Shown here: in pieces, positions 1 to 9,837 of the stretch
Layout: each line of letters starts with the position of its first letter
How positions within the stretch are numbered: the first letter of the stretch is position 1
Assembly (NCBI GenBank): GCA_021432605.1
Contig: MU271144.1
Span: 2,662,606-2,726,605, forward strand
Direction of reading: 5' to 3'
From: Coniochaeta sp. PMI_546
Lineage: Eukaryota; Ascomycota; Sordariomycetes; Coniochaetales; Coniochaetaceae
Length of the DNA: 64,000 nt
Notes under the pieces: model-generated
The model's input: the letters and a program-made list of their open reading frames with translations, nothing else
Told to the model about the DNA's origin: nothing
The model's database searches: none
Position numbers and translations under genes: made by a program

Positions 1-611
1 CCCTAACGCTTGACATCTCCCCTCTTAGCTGCCCGGCTGCAGTGCCTGATTTCAGTAGTCGCGTGCGAATTGAGGCAGCGTTCCGGAGCCAGCTCCGATC
101 TACACAGAGCCACACGGGGTACATACCACGGTACCTCCCATTAGTCTGCCTGATCTGGTTTGGGCGTCTGCATTAGTCTGGGTGACACTTGACTAAGTTG
201 AGCATGAAAGGAGAAAACGATGTAGGTATTCGGAGTCCCATCGGCATCACACTTCTTGGGGGTCGTCAGCTTGCACACCGACGACTCCAGTCTAGTAGAA
301 GCGACTGTTATCCCCGGTGCTCTTTTCCAGCCCTATTCTTACCGAGCAGGCTAGAAGTTCTGGAAGTCTAATGTAAGTTGGGAAGTTGAGTGGCAGGGGT
401 CACTAGCAGTCCCCCCGGTTTTGGACACCGCCGACTAGCCGGGTGGCTATATTACCTGATCATTACCCACAAACCTGTGTAGTCAGACTCCCAGTTCTTC
501 TGGCCGTGTTCTTGTGATGTTCTCGCTACTGACCGCAAATATAAAGTCGCTGGTCTGTTAGACATCATAATGCTCTCGTCGCCGGCAAGACCGGCTCAAA
601 GCAGTTCCTTC
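1..611. other. intergenic, upstream of the Zn2Cys6 gene
   Basis: No convincing coding sequence, RNA gene or repeat is seen. Short open frames here have no family resemblance and no wobble-position G/C bias. The right part presumably holds the promoter and leader of the regulator that starts at 612. Confidence 0.6.
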
Positions 612-2722
612 ATGCCGAAAACGAAAAGATCGAGCTCACAGTCTCATGGGGCAAAGTATGCGCCGAGCCGCCCCGACTATACTCATAACATGCCTCTCTG
701 ACAACTTCACGCAGGAGTCCCGGCGCTTCGGGTCCCCAAATTCTCACCTTTGCGTTGCAGCATAGGCCAAGAGCAACTCGTGCTAGTGTGCCCAAAGTCC
801 GATCGGGATGCATTACCTGTAAGTACGATATTTAAGCATCCGAGATACATGCTACCCACCCTTACACGCAGTGCCCCTTTGTGCTTGACTGTTTACGAGC
901 TTCCAGTTTCAAGGTTGGCTAACTCTTGGCATTAGGCAAGTAAGTCTACCACTTCTGGGAGACCCCGATTAAGCCATTCGGCACTTGGCGTTTTTCTATG
1001 TAGAAGTGGTCTCAGGGCCCTACAACCCTTTTGAACAACTGCTCATTCTTCATTTCTTCTAGAAAACGGCACGTGAAATGTGACGAAGGGAAGCCGTCAT
1101 GTTCCAGATGCATCAAGTGGCAGGGCTTCTGCGATGGTTATGAACCCCAAGCCCTAAAGACAAACTCACGATCTACATCGCCTCCTGAATCGTCGTCGTC
1201 GTCCGGTGGAGGCTCACCACCGTCATCAGCCATCGCGCCATGCTGTGGACACAGCAGCCTCACACTGCTGGAACCCACTTCCAACGCCAATGTCTTCGGC
1301 TCGGACTGGGAGAAGGTCTACTTTGACCACTGGCTGGAGTTAGCCCACAACCTGGGCGGTGGCTGGTTCGAGGCCAAGCTGTTCACACAGACAATACCCC
1401 AGGTTGGCCAAGATGAGCCTGCTGTCCGCTATGCCGCCATGGCCATAGGAGCACTGGCTCATGCTAGGGCACGGACGAGGTGTACCGCACTGATGGAAGA
1501 CAGTACTCACTACAAGAGCGCCCTCAGCCTCTACGGGCAAGCTCTCCGTCTAGTACGACTACAACAGAGCCCAAATGAGGACTCGGCGCTCCGGGCTGCG
1601 GTCCTGTCCTGTCTGCTATTCATTACCTTTGAGTTTCTGCATGGCAATCGTCAAGCTGCTCTTCGTCACACTAATCATGGCCTCATGATTGTCGAGCAGT
1701 TCTTGAGGTCTAGGAAAAGCGATTCGGACAGCGAAGGTGCCGGTGTGTGGAGGCTACCTTCTTCTTCAAGCTATGTGGAGGTTGAATACACCGACAAGTC
1801 GCCCGCTCCACTCGTACTCGAGGACGAAGTCCTCCAGATCTTCCAGCGTCTCGACTACCAGTCGTGGTCGATGGCAATTCTGAATCCTGCCCGATTGCCA
1901 CCGCCGATATGGTACCGTGCATCAGCCAACCATCCGTGGGATGGGATCCCCAAGAAGTTCGACGATCTCGACGAAGCCCGCCGATGGTGGGATCTCGTGC
2001 AGCACTGGGTGCTCCATTTCTCACGCACAGCGGCCGACAAACTAGCAGCCATGATTGCCGCTTACCCCGATATATCTCACGAGTTCGACATCAGCGACGT
2101 CGAGGGCGTGAGGGAACTGCAAGTTGAGCATCTCGAAATACTGGAGCGCTGGAATGCGGCATTCTGGCCTCTCTACACCTCGGCGCGAACCAACAAGAAA
2201 GCTGACATGGGGGCCTACTATCGGGCCATCTCGTTGCAATTGCAATACCAGGCCTCCTGGGCGTGCGTCCGAGCCGTTTCATTCAGCCGCTATGACACCA
2301 TCTACTCTTTGACGCCAGCCTTCCGTGAGATCGTCCGCCTCAGTGCGGTTCTCCTCCCACAGCAACACAGGATGGGGGGAGGGTCCGAGGTGTTCACCAT
2401 AGACAACGGACCGACCATGGCCCTCTTCATCGTGGCCGTCAAGTGCCGCGACCCGGAGGTGCGCGAGGACGCCCTGCGCCTGCTCAAGAAGTACCCCAGG
2501 CGAGACGGACTCTGGGACAGCCGGGCATTTGCGGTCATTGCGGAGATAAACAGGGATCTGGAGATCATGAACGAGACGGACGGGGATATTCCTGAGCAGT
2601 GGCGGCGGCTGCGGAAACGGGAGGTGATTTTCGACGAGAGGGCGCAGGAATGCACAGCCCGGTACTATGTTAAGGACGAGGAAGGGAACTGGAAGCTGGT
2701 CTCGGAGAATATCAGATGGTGA
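612..2722 (+). CDS. Zn2Cys6 fungal transcription factor
   Basis: Predicted nuclear DNA-binding regulator of 603 residues. Exons are 612-655, 715-822 and 1063-2722. The binuclear zinc cluster (residues 47-74) follows the family spacing C-x2-C-x6-C-x6-C-x2-C-x6-C, with CITCKKRHVKC and DEGKPSCSRC visible. It is assembled only when the intron 823-1062 is removed; without this splice the first two cysteines are lost. A Ser/Pro-rich linker (about 90-110) precedes a helical middle region like the fungal-specific regulatory domain (DUF3468 type). The start at 612 was chosen because it splices in frame through intron 656-714, which has a CTGAC branch-like site. An alternative splice of the second intron would use a 4-nt exon at 936-939. 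Target genes cannot be inferred; the neighbour PSF2 is housekeeping. Confidence 0.88.
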
Positions 2723-3818
2723 GGTAGCTGACGTTCAAGGTAACCGACGTTCATGAGGTCTAGTCTCTGGATTTGTAGGATGTCATATCATTCATTGATA
2801 CTGTGAGCATTTACTACGGCCAGATTGTGATGTACAGCACGTTGATGAAGGACAAGCACCAAGTCACTCCCGGCATAGCAACCAATTTGCTAGTCGTGCT
2901 TCTCGCCAACCCAAGTTTCCTGACTCAAGGTTCACAATGAGGACATCATCTCTCTCAGGGGCACTGGCAGTAAGAGAGCCGAGATCCAGGCAGGACAGGT
3001 AGGCTTGCACGACGAGACTCCAGACCACGCACGCGAGCATTTAGCAAAATACGAACGGGCCAATGACGGCCCCTGGCCATGCGGCAGTCTAAATGGGAGT
3101 TTCTTGGAATTCCCATCAGCCTTATGCACAAGCGGTGCTCAAAGTGTGCTATCAAGCGGGCACTAAGCGCGAATAGTGTAAAGGCGCCATAAGCTTACTT
3201 TCCGCGTGCGTGAGCCGTGTCCCAGCGTTGTGGAACGATGAATCGGACGGAACAACCCTCTCTTAACGCCACTGCGTGAGAAAGGACGCGTAAACCGGTG
3301 GCTTGATCACGCCGTCCTCGATAATACCTAATCTTCGGATCGAGCAGCCAAGTCAGCACACAGCAAGTTCCTAAGGTAGCTTTGTTCGGGCAGACTCAAT
3401 ATTTGAAGCTGAATATGTTTCCTAATCCGGTAACTCGTATTGTTTCATAAAAACGATGTTGCTAAAAGCGCGCTAATGCAAAGCCGCTGCAGGAGTAGGG
3501 ATAACCCTGGAACAAAGGGCCACGCAGATCACTCACAAGGGTTCTTGAGCCCCATCTCAAATTGCCGCGCTACACCGCCCGCCTACCAGTACCTGCCCCG
3601 CGTTGAATGTTGAATGAAGGAAGGCGCGTCTCGAATCGCGGCTTCGCGACTCGAGCCAAAGTGCACCTGCCTTGTCTTTCATCGTGCAGATCACAATGTC
3701 TGATTAGCTTCAACAACAAACATAGCCAACCGGACTACCACCCTCCACGCATCTCTTAACTCCAGGTTGTCCGTCGTTCGCAGACTATGATTCCCAGAAT
3801 AGCACCGGCGATAACACA
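2723..3818. other. intergenic, regulator to PSF2
   Basis: About 1.1 kb between two genes on the same strand. No coding-like frame, tRNA or transposon trace is visible. Only small chance frames occur, without G/C-biased wobble positions. Confidence 0.6.
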
Positions 3819-4648
3819 ATGGCCCTCCCACTGCCGCCGGGGCTCACCCATGCCGAGGTAGCCTTCCTGTGCGAGATGGAGATGGTAACAGTCGTGCCAC
3901 GGCAGCGACTCGAGAGTATCAAGCTCCTAAGTGTACATTGCCCCAAACCTACCATCCATCCATCACCCCTCTTCTTGCTTCCAGTATCTAACCCTCCCAC
4001 CAGGGCACAACAACCCCCCTCCGTCCTCCTCACCGCGCCGACCTCCCACTCTGGCTCGCGCTCCTCCTCAAGAAACAACGGCGCGCCAACATCGTACCGC
4101 CGCCGTGGCTTCACCCCGCCTCACTCCGAAATCTCATCCACCACGAGACCAAAATCGACCCGGCGAAATTCTCCGCCCCTCCACCACCTCCCGCCCGCGC
4201 ACACCCATCCCGACCAGGGCTATCCCGCAGCCTCTACGGCGAAGACACGGCCTTCTCGCCCCCATTCCTCCACTCCTGCACGGCCACCGCGCCCTCGGGC
4301 TTCTTACCGTACCACTGGCTCGAGATGGCCGAGACCTTGCTGTCCCACGCGGCAGACGACATGCCCGCCCCGGCGGGCGAGATACGCGGTCTGGTGCGGG
4401 ACCTCGTGGAGGTCAGGGCCGCGAAGATGAGGGCCGGCATCGGGCAGGCCGGGATACTGGGAGGCGAGGACGGGGGGTTTCTGGATCTGACTGGAGTGGG
4501 TGCGATAGAGCTCGCCGAGAACAGGGGGTTTGTGTTGGGGGTTGTGGATGGGGTGCGCAAGATCGGGGCTAGTGCTGAGGCTAGTCGACGGGAGGAGGAG
4601 GAGATGGGCGGCGCTGAGGAGGAGGATGATGAGGACATGGGGATTTGA
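3819..4648 (+). CDS. PSF2: DNA replication complex GINS protein PSF2
   Basis: Subunit of the heterotetrameric GINS complex, which joins Cdc45 and Mcm2-7 to form the replicative CMG helicase in the nucleus. The model has exons 3819-3932 and 4004-4648, 252 residues in all; the intron has a CTAAC branch site and leaves phase 0. The N terminus ([19 protein letters not shown]) and the following [10 protein letters not shown] match the PSF2 opening beta/alpha segment. The conserved [20 protein letters not shown] and the helix around [13 protein letters not shown] also fit. The C terminus is a long acidic Glu-rich tail, longer than in yeast PSF2. An earlier ATG at 3787 is out of frame, so 3819 is taken as the start. 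Confidence 0.93.
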
Positions 4649-5296
4649 GGGTCTAGACTTGCAGGGTGGATGTTTTGAATCCTATCCTATATTCGGCCGT
4701 AAGCGTTACCAGCTTCACGTCACATGGGATGCTGCTTAGCTAGCAGAATAGTGTCGCCCTCTACAGAGCGTGTATGAGCATATGAATGGATGCTACACCA
4801 GATGTATGACGATAGAGTAGCAGTTCAGATTAGAAGCTCCTTCGCGGAGCACATATACCATATGGAAATGGGGACGCAGAAGCCTTGATCCGAGTCTGTG
4901 TAACTGGGAGAAGTATAGCAAAGAGTGTGCTCGTCACAGATAGTCTACCTCAGGTATGTCTTGGGAGTTGTTCGTATAAAAGCGGTTTCCACTTTCAAAC
5001 TTGGGCCCAGCCGAGATCAGTCCGAGTCGCTGGTCCCGCCGTGCCGGTACTCCTGGAGAACTGCGGGGCATTATGTGGAGCCCCGGAGTGTGATCCGCTA
5101 CCTTCGCGCTCCGGAAGTCGCGACACGTTTTCCATTAAACATCGAACCGATCACTAACTACCTTAGTTCGCAGACGATCGTCGGGCCCTAACTGATTAAA
5201 CACCTAAAATCCTCGTCTTTTATCTGCTGCTACTAGAAGCCGGCACCTATCACAGCAGACCTTGGGACTTTGGCTGCTTGCCGGCGAACATTATCC
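4649..5296. other. intergenic, PSF2 to dim-5
   Basis: Holds the 3' end of PSF2 and the leader of the methyltransferase gene. No other coding frame, RNA gene or repeat is supported. Confidence 0.6.
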
Positions 5297-6406
5297 ATGG
5301 AGAAAGCAACAGAACGCCATTTCTTCCAACATGCGAAGCTCGAGGTATGAACAAACAATGGGCTCCAAGTTTGTGCTCACTTTCTTTCTCGTATCACTTG
5401 TATCATGTAGCTTGCTGACCTTCTCCCTTTGTCTCAGCCCAATTCAGAAGAGCGCAAACGGTGCCACTGGTGCCAAATCCGATCCTTCGCGACACACAAG
5501 AAGCTCCCCGTCACGATAGTCAACGAGACTGAAGATGGAGCAACGCTCCCGCCTCACTTCCGCTTCATCGACAGATCCATCTTGACCGACGGCGTATCGC
5601 CGGCTGGCGAGGAGTTTAGGTCCGGCTGCCAATGCCCCGACGACGAGGAATGCATGTACAGCAGCTGTCTCTGCCTGGAAGAGATGGCGCCGGACAGCGA
5701 CGCCGACAGCGGCGACGAGGGAGGGAGGGACGGCCGGCCGCGGAGGAAGCGGTTCGCTTACCACTCGCATGGGGCTAAGAGGGGCATGCTGCGGAGTAGA
5801 ATTCTGCAGAGCCGGGAGCCCATCTACGAGTGCCACAGCGGGTGCAGCTGTTCGCTGCGGTGTCCGAACAGGGTCGTCGAGCGCGGTCGCCAGATCCCTC
5901 TGCAGATATTCCGGACCGATGAGCGAGGTTGGGGGGTGCGGTGTCCGGTGGATCTCAAGAAGGGCCAGTTCGTCGACAAGTATCTGGGCGAGATCATCAC
6001 TGGCGAAGAGGCGGATCGGCGGAGGGCACAGTCGAGCATGGCCAGGCGGAAAGACGTCTACCTGTTTGCGCTGGACAAGTTCTCGGACGAGAACTCGCTC
6101 GACCATCGACTGGCCGGCCCTCCGCTGGAGGTCGACGGCGAGTTCATGAGCGGGCCTACGAGGTTTATAAATCACAGCTGCGACCCGAACATGCGCATTT
6201 TTGCGAGGGTGGGAGACCACGCGGACAAGCATATTCACGACCTGGCGCTGTTTGCTATCAGGGACATTGCGGCGGGGGAGGAGTTGACGTTTGACTACGT
6301 GGATGGGCTGGAGGAGCTGGACAGCGATGCGCACGATCCGGCTATGAACAAGGACATGACGCGATGTCTCTGTCGGAGCAGGAAATGCAGAGGATGGCTG
6401 TGGTAG
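5297..6406 (+). CDS. dim-5: histone H3 lysine-9 methyltransferase, DIM-5/Clr4 type
   Basis: Nuclear SAM-dependent methyltransferase for H3K9. In Neurospora, DIM-5 trimethylates H3K9 and so directs HP1 binding and DNA methylation. Exons 5297-5344 and 5438-6406 give 338 residues, close to the length of Neurospora DIM-5. Exon 1 encodes MEKATERHFFQHAKLE. After it come the conserved CHWCQIRSFATH segment, a pre-SET zinc cluster (CQCPDDEECMYSSCLC, then YECHSGCSCSLRCPN), and a SET domain with RGWGV, YLGEII, RFINHSCDPN and the catalytic-region FDY. The post-SET motif CLCRSRKCRGWLW ends the protein. All the zinc-binding cysteines expected for the family appear present. The recognisable DIM-5 rather than G9a-like layout supports a filamentous ascomycete source. 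Confidence 0.96.
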
Positions 6407-7342
6407 ACCTGGAAGCAGCCACCCAGACAGGAATGCTGCTTGTGTAAGAATGATTCGAAACCTAGTCCGACCTATTTGGCCGATGATTATGGCATGACTT
6501 TCTTGGCGATCATCTGTTATGGACGGGCGGTAATTAGAAAGGCATAACTGCTTTCATGGACTGAACTCCCAAGTTGAAGACGGTTGCTTGCGTTGGACAA
6601 CCTAACATCTCTAGACTGTGGTTGTTACAGTTCGGATGGACACGGGAGTTATCAAGCTTCTGATGCGTAATACAGTCCGTCCTTATCAGACAATCACAAA
6701 CGGCGAGTTGCGTCACTGCCAGGGGTGACGGTCGCCGGGACACCCTTGTCAGATAATCAACTCAGACATCAGGAGCTCCTAAGTCTCGTCGACATCTTTG
6801 TAATGAAGGAGCAGACGAGGACTTTCGATCATTCAGAGCTGCAGCGACACTTCCTTAACTTGATATCCAGACCTACTACAAGGAACAGCGTCCGCTGCTC
6901 GCGATTACCCTCCGTTTGCAAATCACTGGCATGAGGAACAGACCACCGGGTCTCAGTCACTTGGAGTGGAGTCGGTATCGCTAGCCCAGTGCTAATTAAA
7001 GCTACTGTGGGGGGCGCGAGCATTCCCACGGCAGCCAACCAGGTTCCCGGACGGGGGGCGCAATGACAATGACATGCGCACTCGGTTGGCCCTTGTTTGG
7101 TCATTGGAAGTCTCCCCGACCACACCTTCTCCGCATCACGACTTTTGCTCAGAGGCCCTAAACCTTAGCTCGAGCACTCACCTTGTCCGGGTAGTGAATG
7201 TGGAGCAGACTGTACAACACAAAGCTTTGCCCTTCAGTGTCTGGGTCATCGGAGTCATGCCGACATGATTTATCTTGGTATTCAGTCTGGCTGATCAAAG
7301 AGAGCTCACCGGCGATTAAGGATCTTGGAGTGCTAGACCACC
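6407..7342. other. intergenic, dim-5 to ubiquitin-domain gene
   Basis: About 0.9 kb with no supported gene. Small frames on both strands look like chance. The right end carries the Kozak-like ACCACC directly before the start codon at 7343. Confidence 0.55.
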
Positions 7343-8639
7343 ATGGTATGATCTTGATGATAGCTCCCCGTTCTGCCCTGCCTCGCCATATGCCTACTTA
7401 GACGCATCTGTCCACGGTTAGCTACCTTGGCTTGCCTGCGTCATGGGCTCCTTCTGCTCATGCCCGAGCTGTGGTCGACGTTCTATTTCTATATATGGAT
7501 GAAGAGGCACCTCTGACTTTTGCATGTTACATACTATCCTCTCTTCGGTCGCTAACCGCATCTCACCCTGTAGGGTTGCTGCATATCTCGCCCCTCCGGG
7601 CCCAACTCGCCATACCCGGGTGGCGTTGGAGCCGACGCATCTGCCCGGGCGATAAACGATGCTCCGCAGCAAGTCACCACCGCGCCGCCCCTGCAACAAG
7701 CCCCCGATGACTCGCTCCCGTCGCCTGCATCCGGACAGCATCGCCGCCACAGGCACCACGGTGACCAGCCACTCGACCAACACATCAACAAACCCCTGCG
7801 GCGGCACGAGTGGATAAGCCGTGGCCGCGTGTGGACGCCGGCAACACTCGAACGCGAGCGCACAGAGTTCTTCGACACCAGAGTCACCGGCCGCCAGGAG
7901 ATATGGCAGGCCCTCCGCGCCGCTCTGGAGATGATGTGGGAGGCGGACACCACGGCTCGCAACAGCCGCGTCCAGCAACAGGCGGAGTCTCCCACCGAGT
8001 CGGAGGTAGGGGCGACCACCACCTCGGGCGAGAAGGACCGCGCGGAGGCCCTGGCTACGGCCCAAAGCATCCTCTCGGCGGCGGAGATCACCCTGCCGAC
8101 TGGCGACCTGGTGAATGGAGCGTACGACACGTTTGGGAATTACTACGCCTTCCCGGAGCACATTGTGTCGGACCCGATCAACATTTCGCTGACTGAGGAG
8201 GGTCATAGCGGTGGTGCGTACGGTGACACGAAAGGAGACCTGACTGCCGGTGAGGAGACTGCTGAGGAGGATCTCGGGGATGAGGATGAGGCTGCTCGGC
8301 GGAGGGAGGAGAAAGGGAAGGCTGTCGTTGACATGCGTGATCAGGTTCCGCTGAGGGCGAGATTGAGTGAGGGTGATAGGGATATCACTCTCTCTGTCGG
8401 ACGGGGGGAGAGCGTGAGGAGCGTTTCTCAACGCATTGCGGACGAGGCCTTGGTATGTGCTTTACCTTCTCCCATCTGGTTCCTATTCTTACTCTTATCG
8501 CTAACAAAACCCACAGCTACCAGCCACCAAGAAGATCCGCCTCGCCTACATGGGCAAGATCCTGAAAGAGGGATCATCCTTGTTATCACAAGGCTGGAAG
8601 CAAGGCCACGTCGTCAACGCACTTGTGTTCAACAGGTAG
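7343..8639 (+). CDS. ubiquitin domain-containing protein, UBTD/DC-UbP type
   Basis: A UBTD-like protein. The metazoan relatives link E2/E3 enzymes and ubiquitin; the exact fungal role is unknown. Exons are 7343-7345, 7574-8452 and 8517-8639, 334 residues. The frame is open only from 7574, directly after an in-frame TAG that is the acceptor itself, so an upstream exon is required. The best one is ATG alone at 7343 followed by GTATGA. Splicing then gives MGCCISRPSGPNSPYPGG, a typical N-myristoylation plus Cys-palmitoylation signal suggesting membrane attachment. Residues 60-210 contain the UBTD N-terminal helical domain (PLRRHEWISRGRVW, FFDTRVTGRQEIW, AAEITLPTGDLVNGAYD). The C-terminal ubiquitin-like fold runs from VPLRARLSEGDRDITLSV to GHVVNALVFNR. 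The 5' exon is the least certain part. An in-frame coding-like stretch follows the stop. Confidence 0.85.
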
Positions 8640-8912
8640 CAACGTTGGACGCCGGCGGGCGACACCGCCTCGCTGTCGGATCGCCGCGTCGTGTGGTCCG
8701 GCACCGATTCGTCCGACGACCGTCACACCCAATCGTCTTCCACGAGCAGGCTGCCTCTGCTCGACAGCCCCTCCAGCCCTGGCACGATTTACCGCCGCTT
8801 CCGCTATGATATGGCTCAGGCGCGGTGTGTGGGACCTATAACGCGAGCGGAGGAGATCCAGGGCTATCCGATGGGCGAGGCCTGGTTTGACGCAAGGGAT
8901 TCCACCTGCTGA
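8640..8912 (+). other. in-frame coding-like extension after a TAG stop
   Basis: Directly after the TAG at 8637-8639 the same frame stays open for 90 codons to TGA at 8910. Most of its codons end in C or G, like the real exons here. The product looks protein-like, for example SSPGTIYRRFRYDMAQA and EEIQGYPMGEAWFDARD. No homology is recognised. It could be a readthrough extension, an alternative exon (tag at 8637-8639 is also a possible phase-0 acceptor for the donor at 8453), a remnant, or chance openness in GC-rich DNA. Confidence 0.4.
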
Positions 8913-9837
8913 CGAGCGGTATCTTCCCGACATCCCTCCCTTCTTTTTCCACCATTTAACCATCTTCCTGCTTCATCGGCCGCTACAGCTATTCATCTCT
9001 CCAGTAGCCGTTAATCATTTTCTTGAACCGCTGGACTTTGGCCTCCAACACATTTCCAATACAACCTTAGTAATGCAAACACTATCAAGTGGGGGGGCAG
9101 GTGTTTATACGGGGTTGTCTTTTTCCATCATCAGGACTTATACCCCCTTTTTTCCCTATTCTCTTCTCATACCCCTATAGTCGTCTGTTATGACGGAGTC
9201 ATCCGGTGGCCGGTTTCATCATTGTTGACGTCCCACATCCCCGGGTTGTCGATCTGAGCTTGGAGCATGGGACGTGGCATCGTGGGTGTCATTGCATTGA
9301 GCACTCAAGCATGGGGTACGCGTGAATGTGCGGATTGCATCGACATTGCTCTTAGCATTGGGGCCTGAAAATGAGGCGAACCGCAAGGAAGTATGCCGGA
9401 TATTGAACCGGACCTGGGTCTTATGGATATTTAGCCCTCATCGTTTTGGAACCTAATAGTATTCTTCGACTTAATGAGGTGTTTTCACCGTTTTGATTTG
9501 CGCCTTCGACAGCCTGGTCCTGTGAACTCCCTATCTAGGAAAGGAACAGCTTCAGGACAAAGTTCTTCGTCTCCGTCAGGCCTGATTGCGCGTCGTGCAA
9601 CCTCGGGATCACGCAGTGAACACTAATACAGTGATGATAAGCTATCCATTTGATTCCTGAAAAGCTGCAAAGAGCAGTATGGTCTAGCATCCACGATTGA
9701 CTAAACCACCCGCTTAGTGACACACCTCCTTTTGGGGCCTAGACCTGAGTTCCGGAAATCCCCTACCCTACCGCTATCTCCTGCATAACTAACTGCATCT
9801 CTATAGGACTATGCACATCGACCGCCACACTGACACC
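8913..9837. other. convergent intergenic region
   Basis: Space between the convergent 3' ends of the ubiquitin-domain gene and beta-COP. It includes T-rich stretches near 8940-9170 that fit untranslated ends. No gene is supported. Confidence 0.55.

Noticed and set aside
1-10. CCCTAA at the first bases, telomere-like
   Set aside because: A single unit without tandem repeats; not a telomere.
3370-3510. CTAAGGTAGC and TAGGGATAAC strings resembling parts of homing-endonuclease sites
   Set aside because: Only about 10 bases of each site match; no endonuclease gene, intein or group I intron nearby. Coincidence.
5444-6334. Minus-strand frame of 296 codons
   Set aside because: Antisense to the SET-domain gene, whose motifs are unmistakable.
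7418-8431. Minus-strand frame of 337 codons
   Set aside because: Antisense to the ubiquitin-domain protein; no domain.
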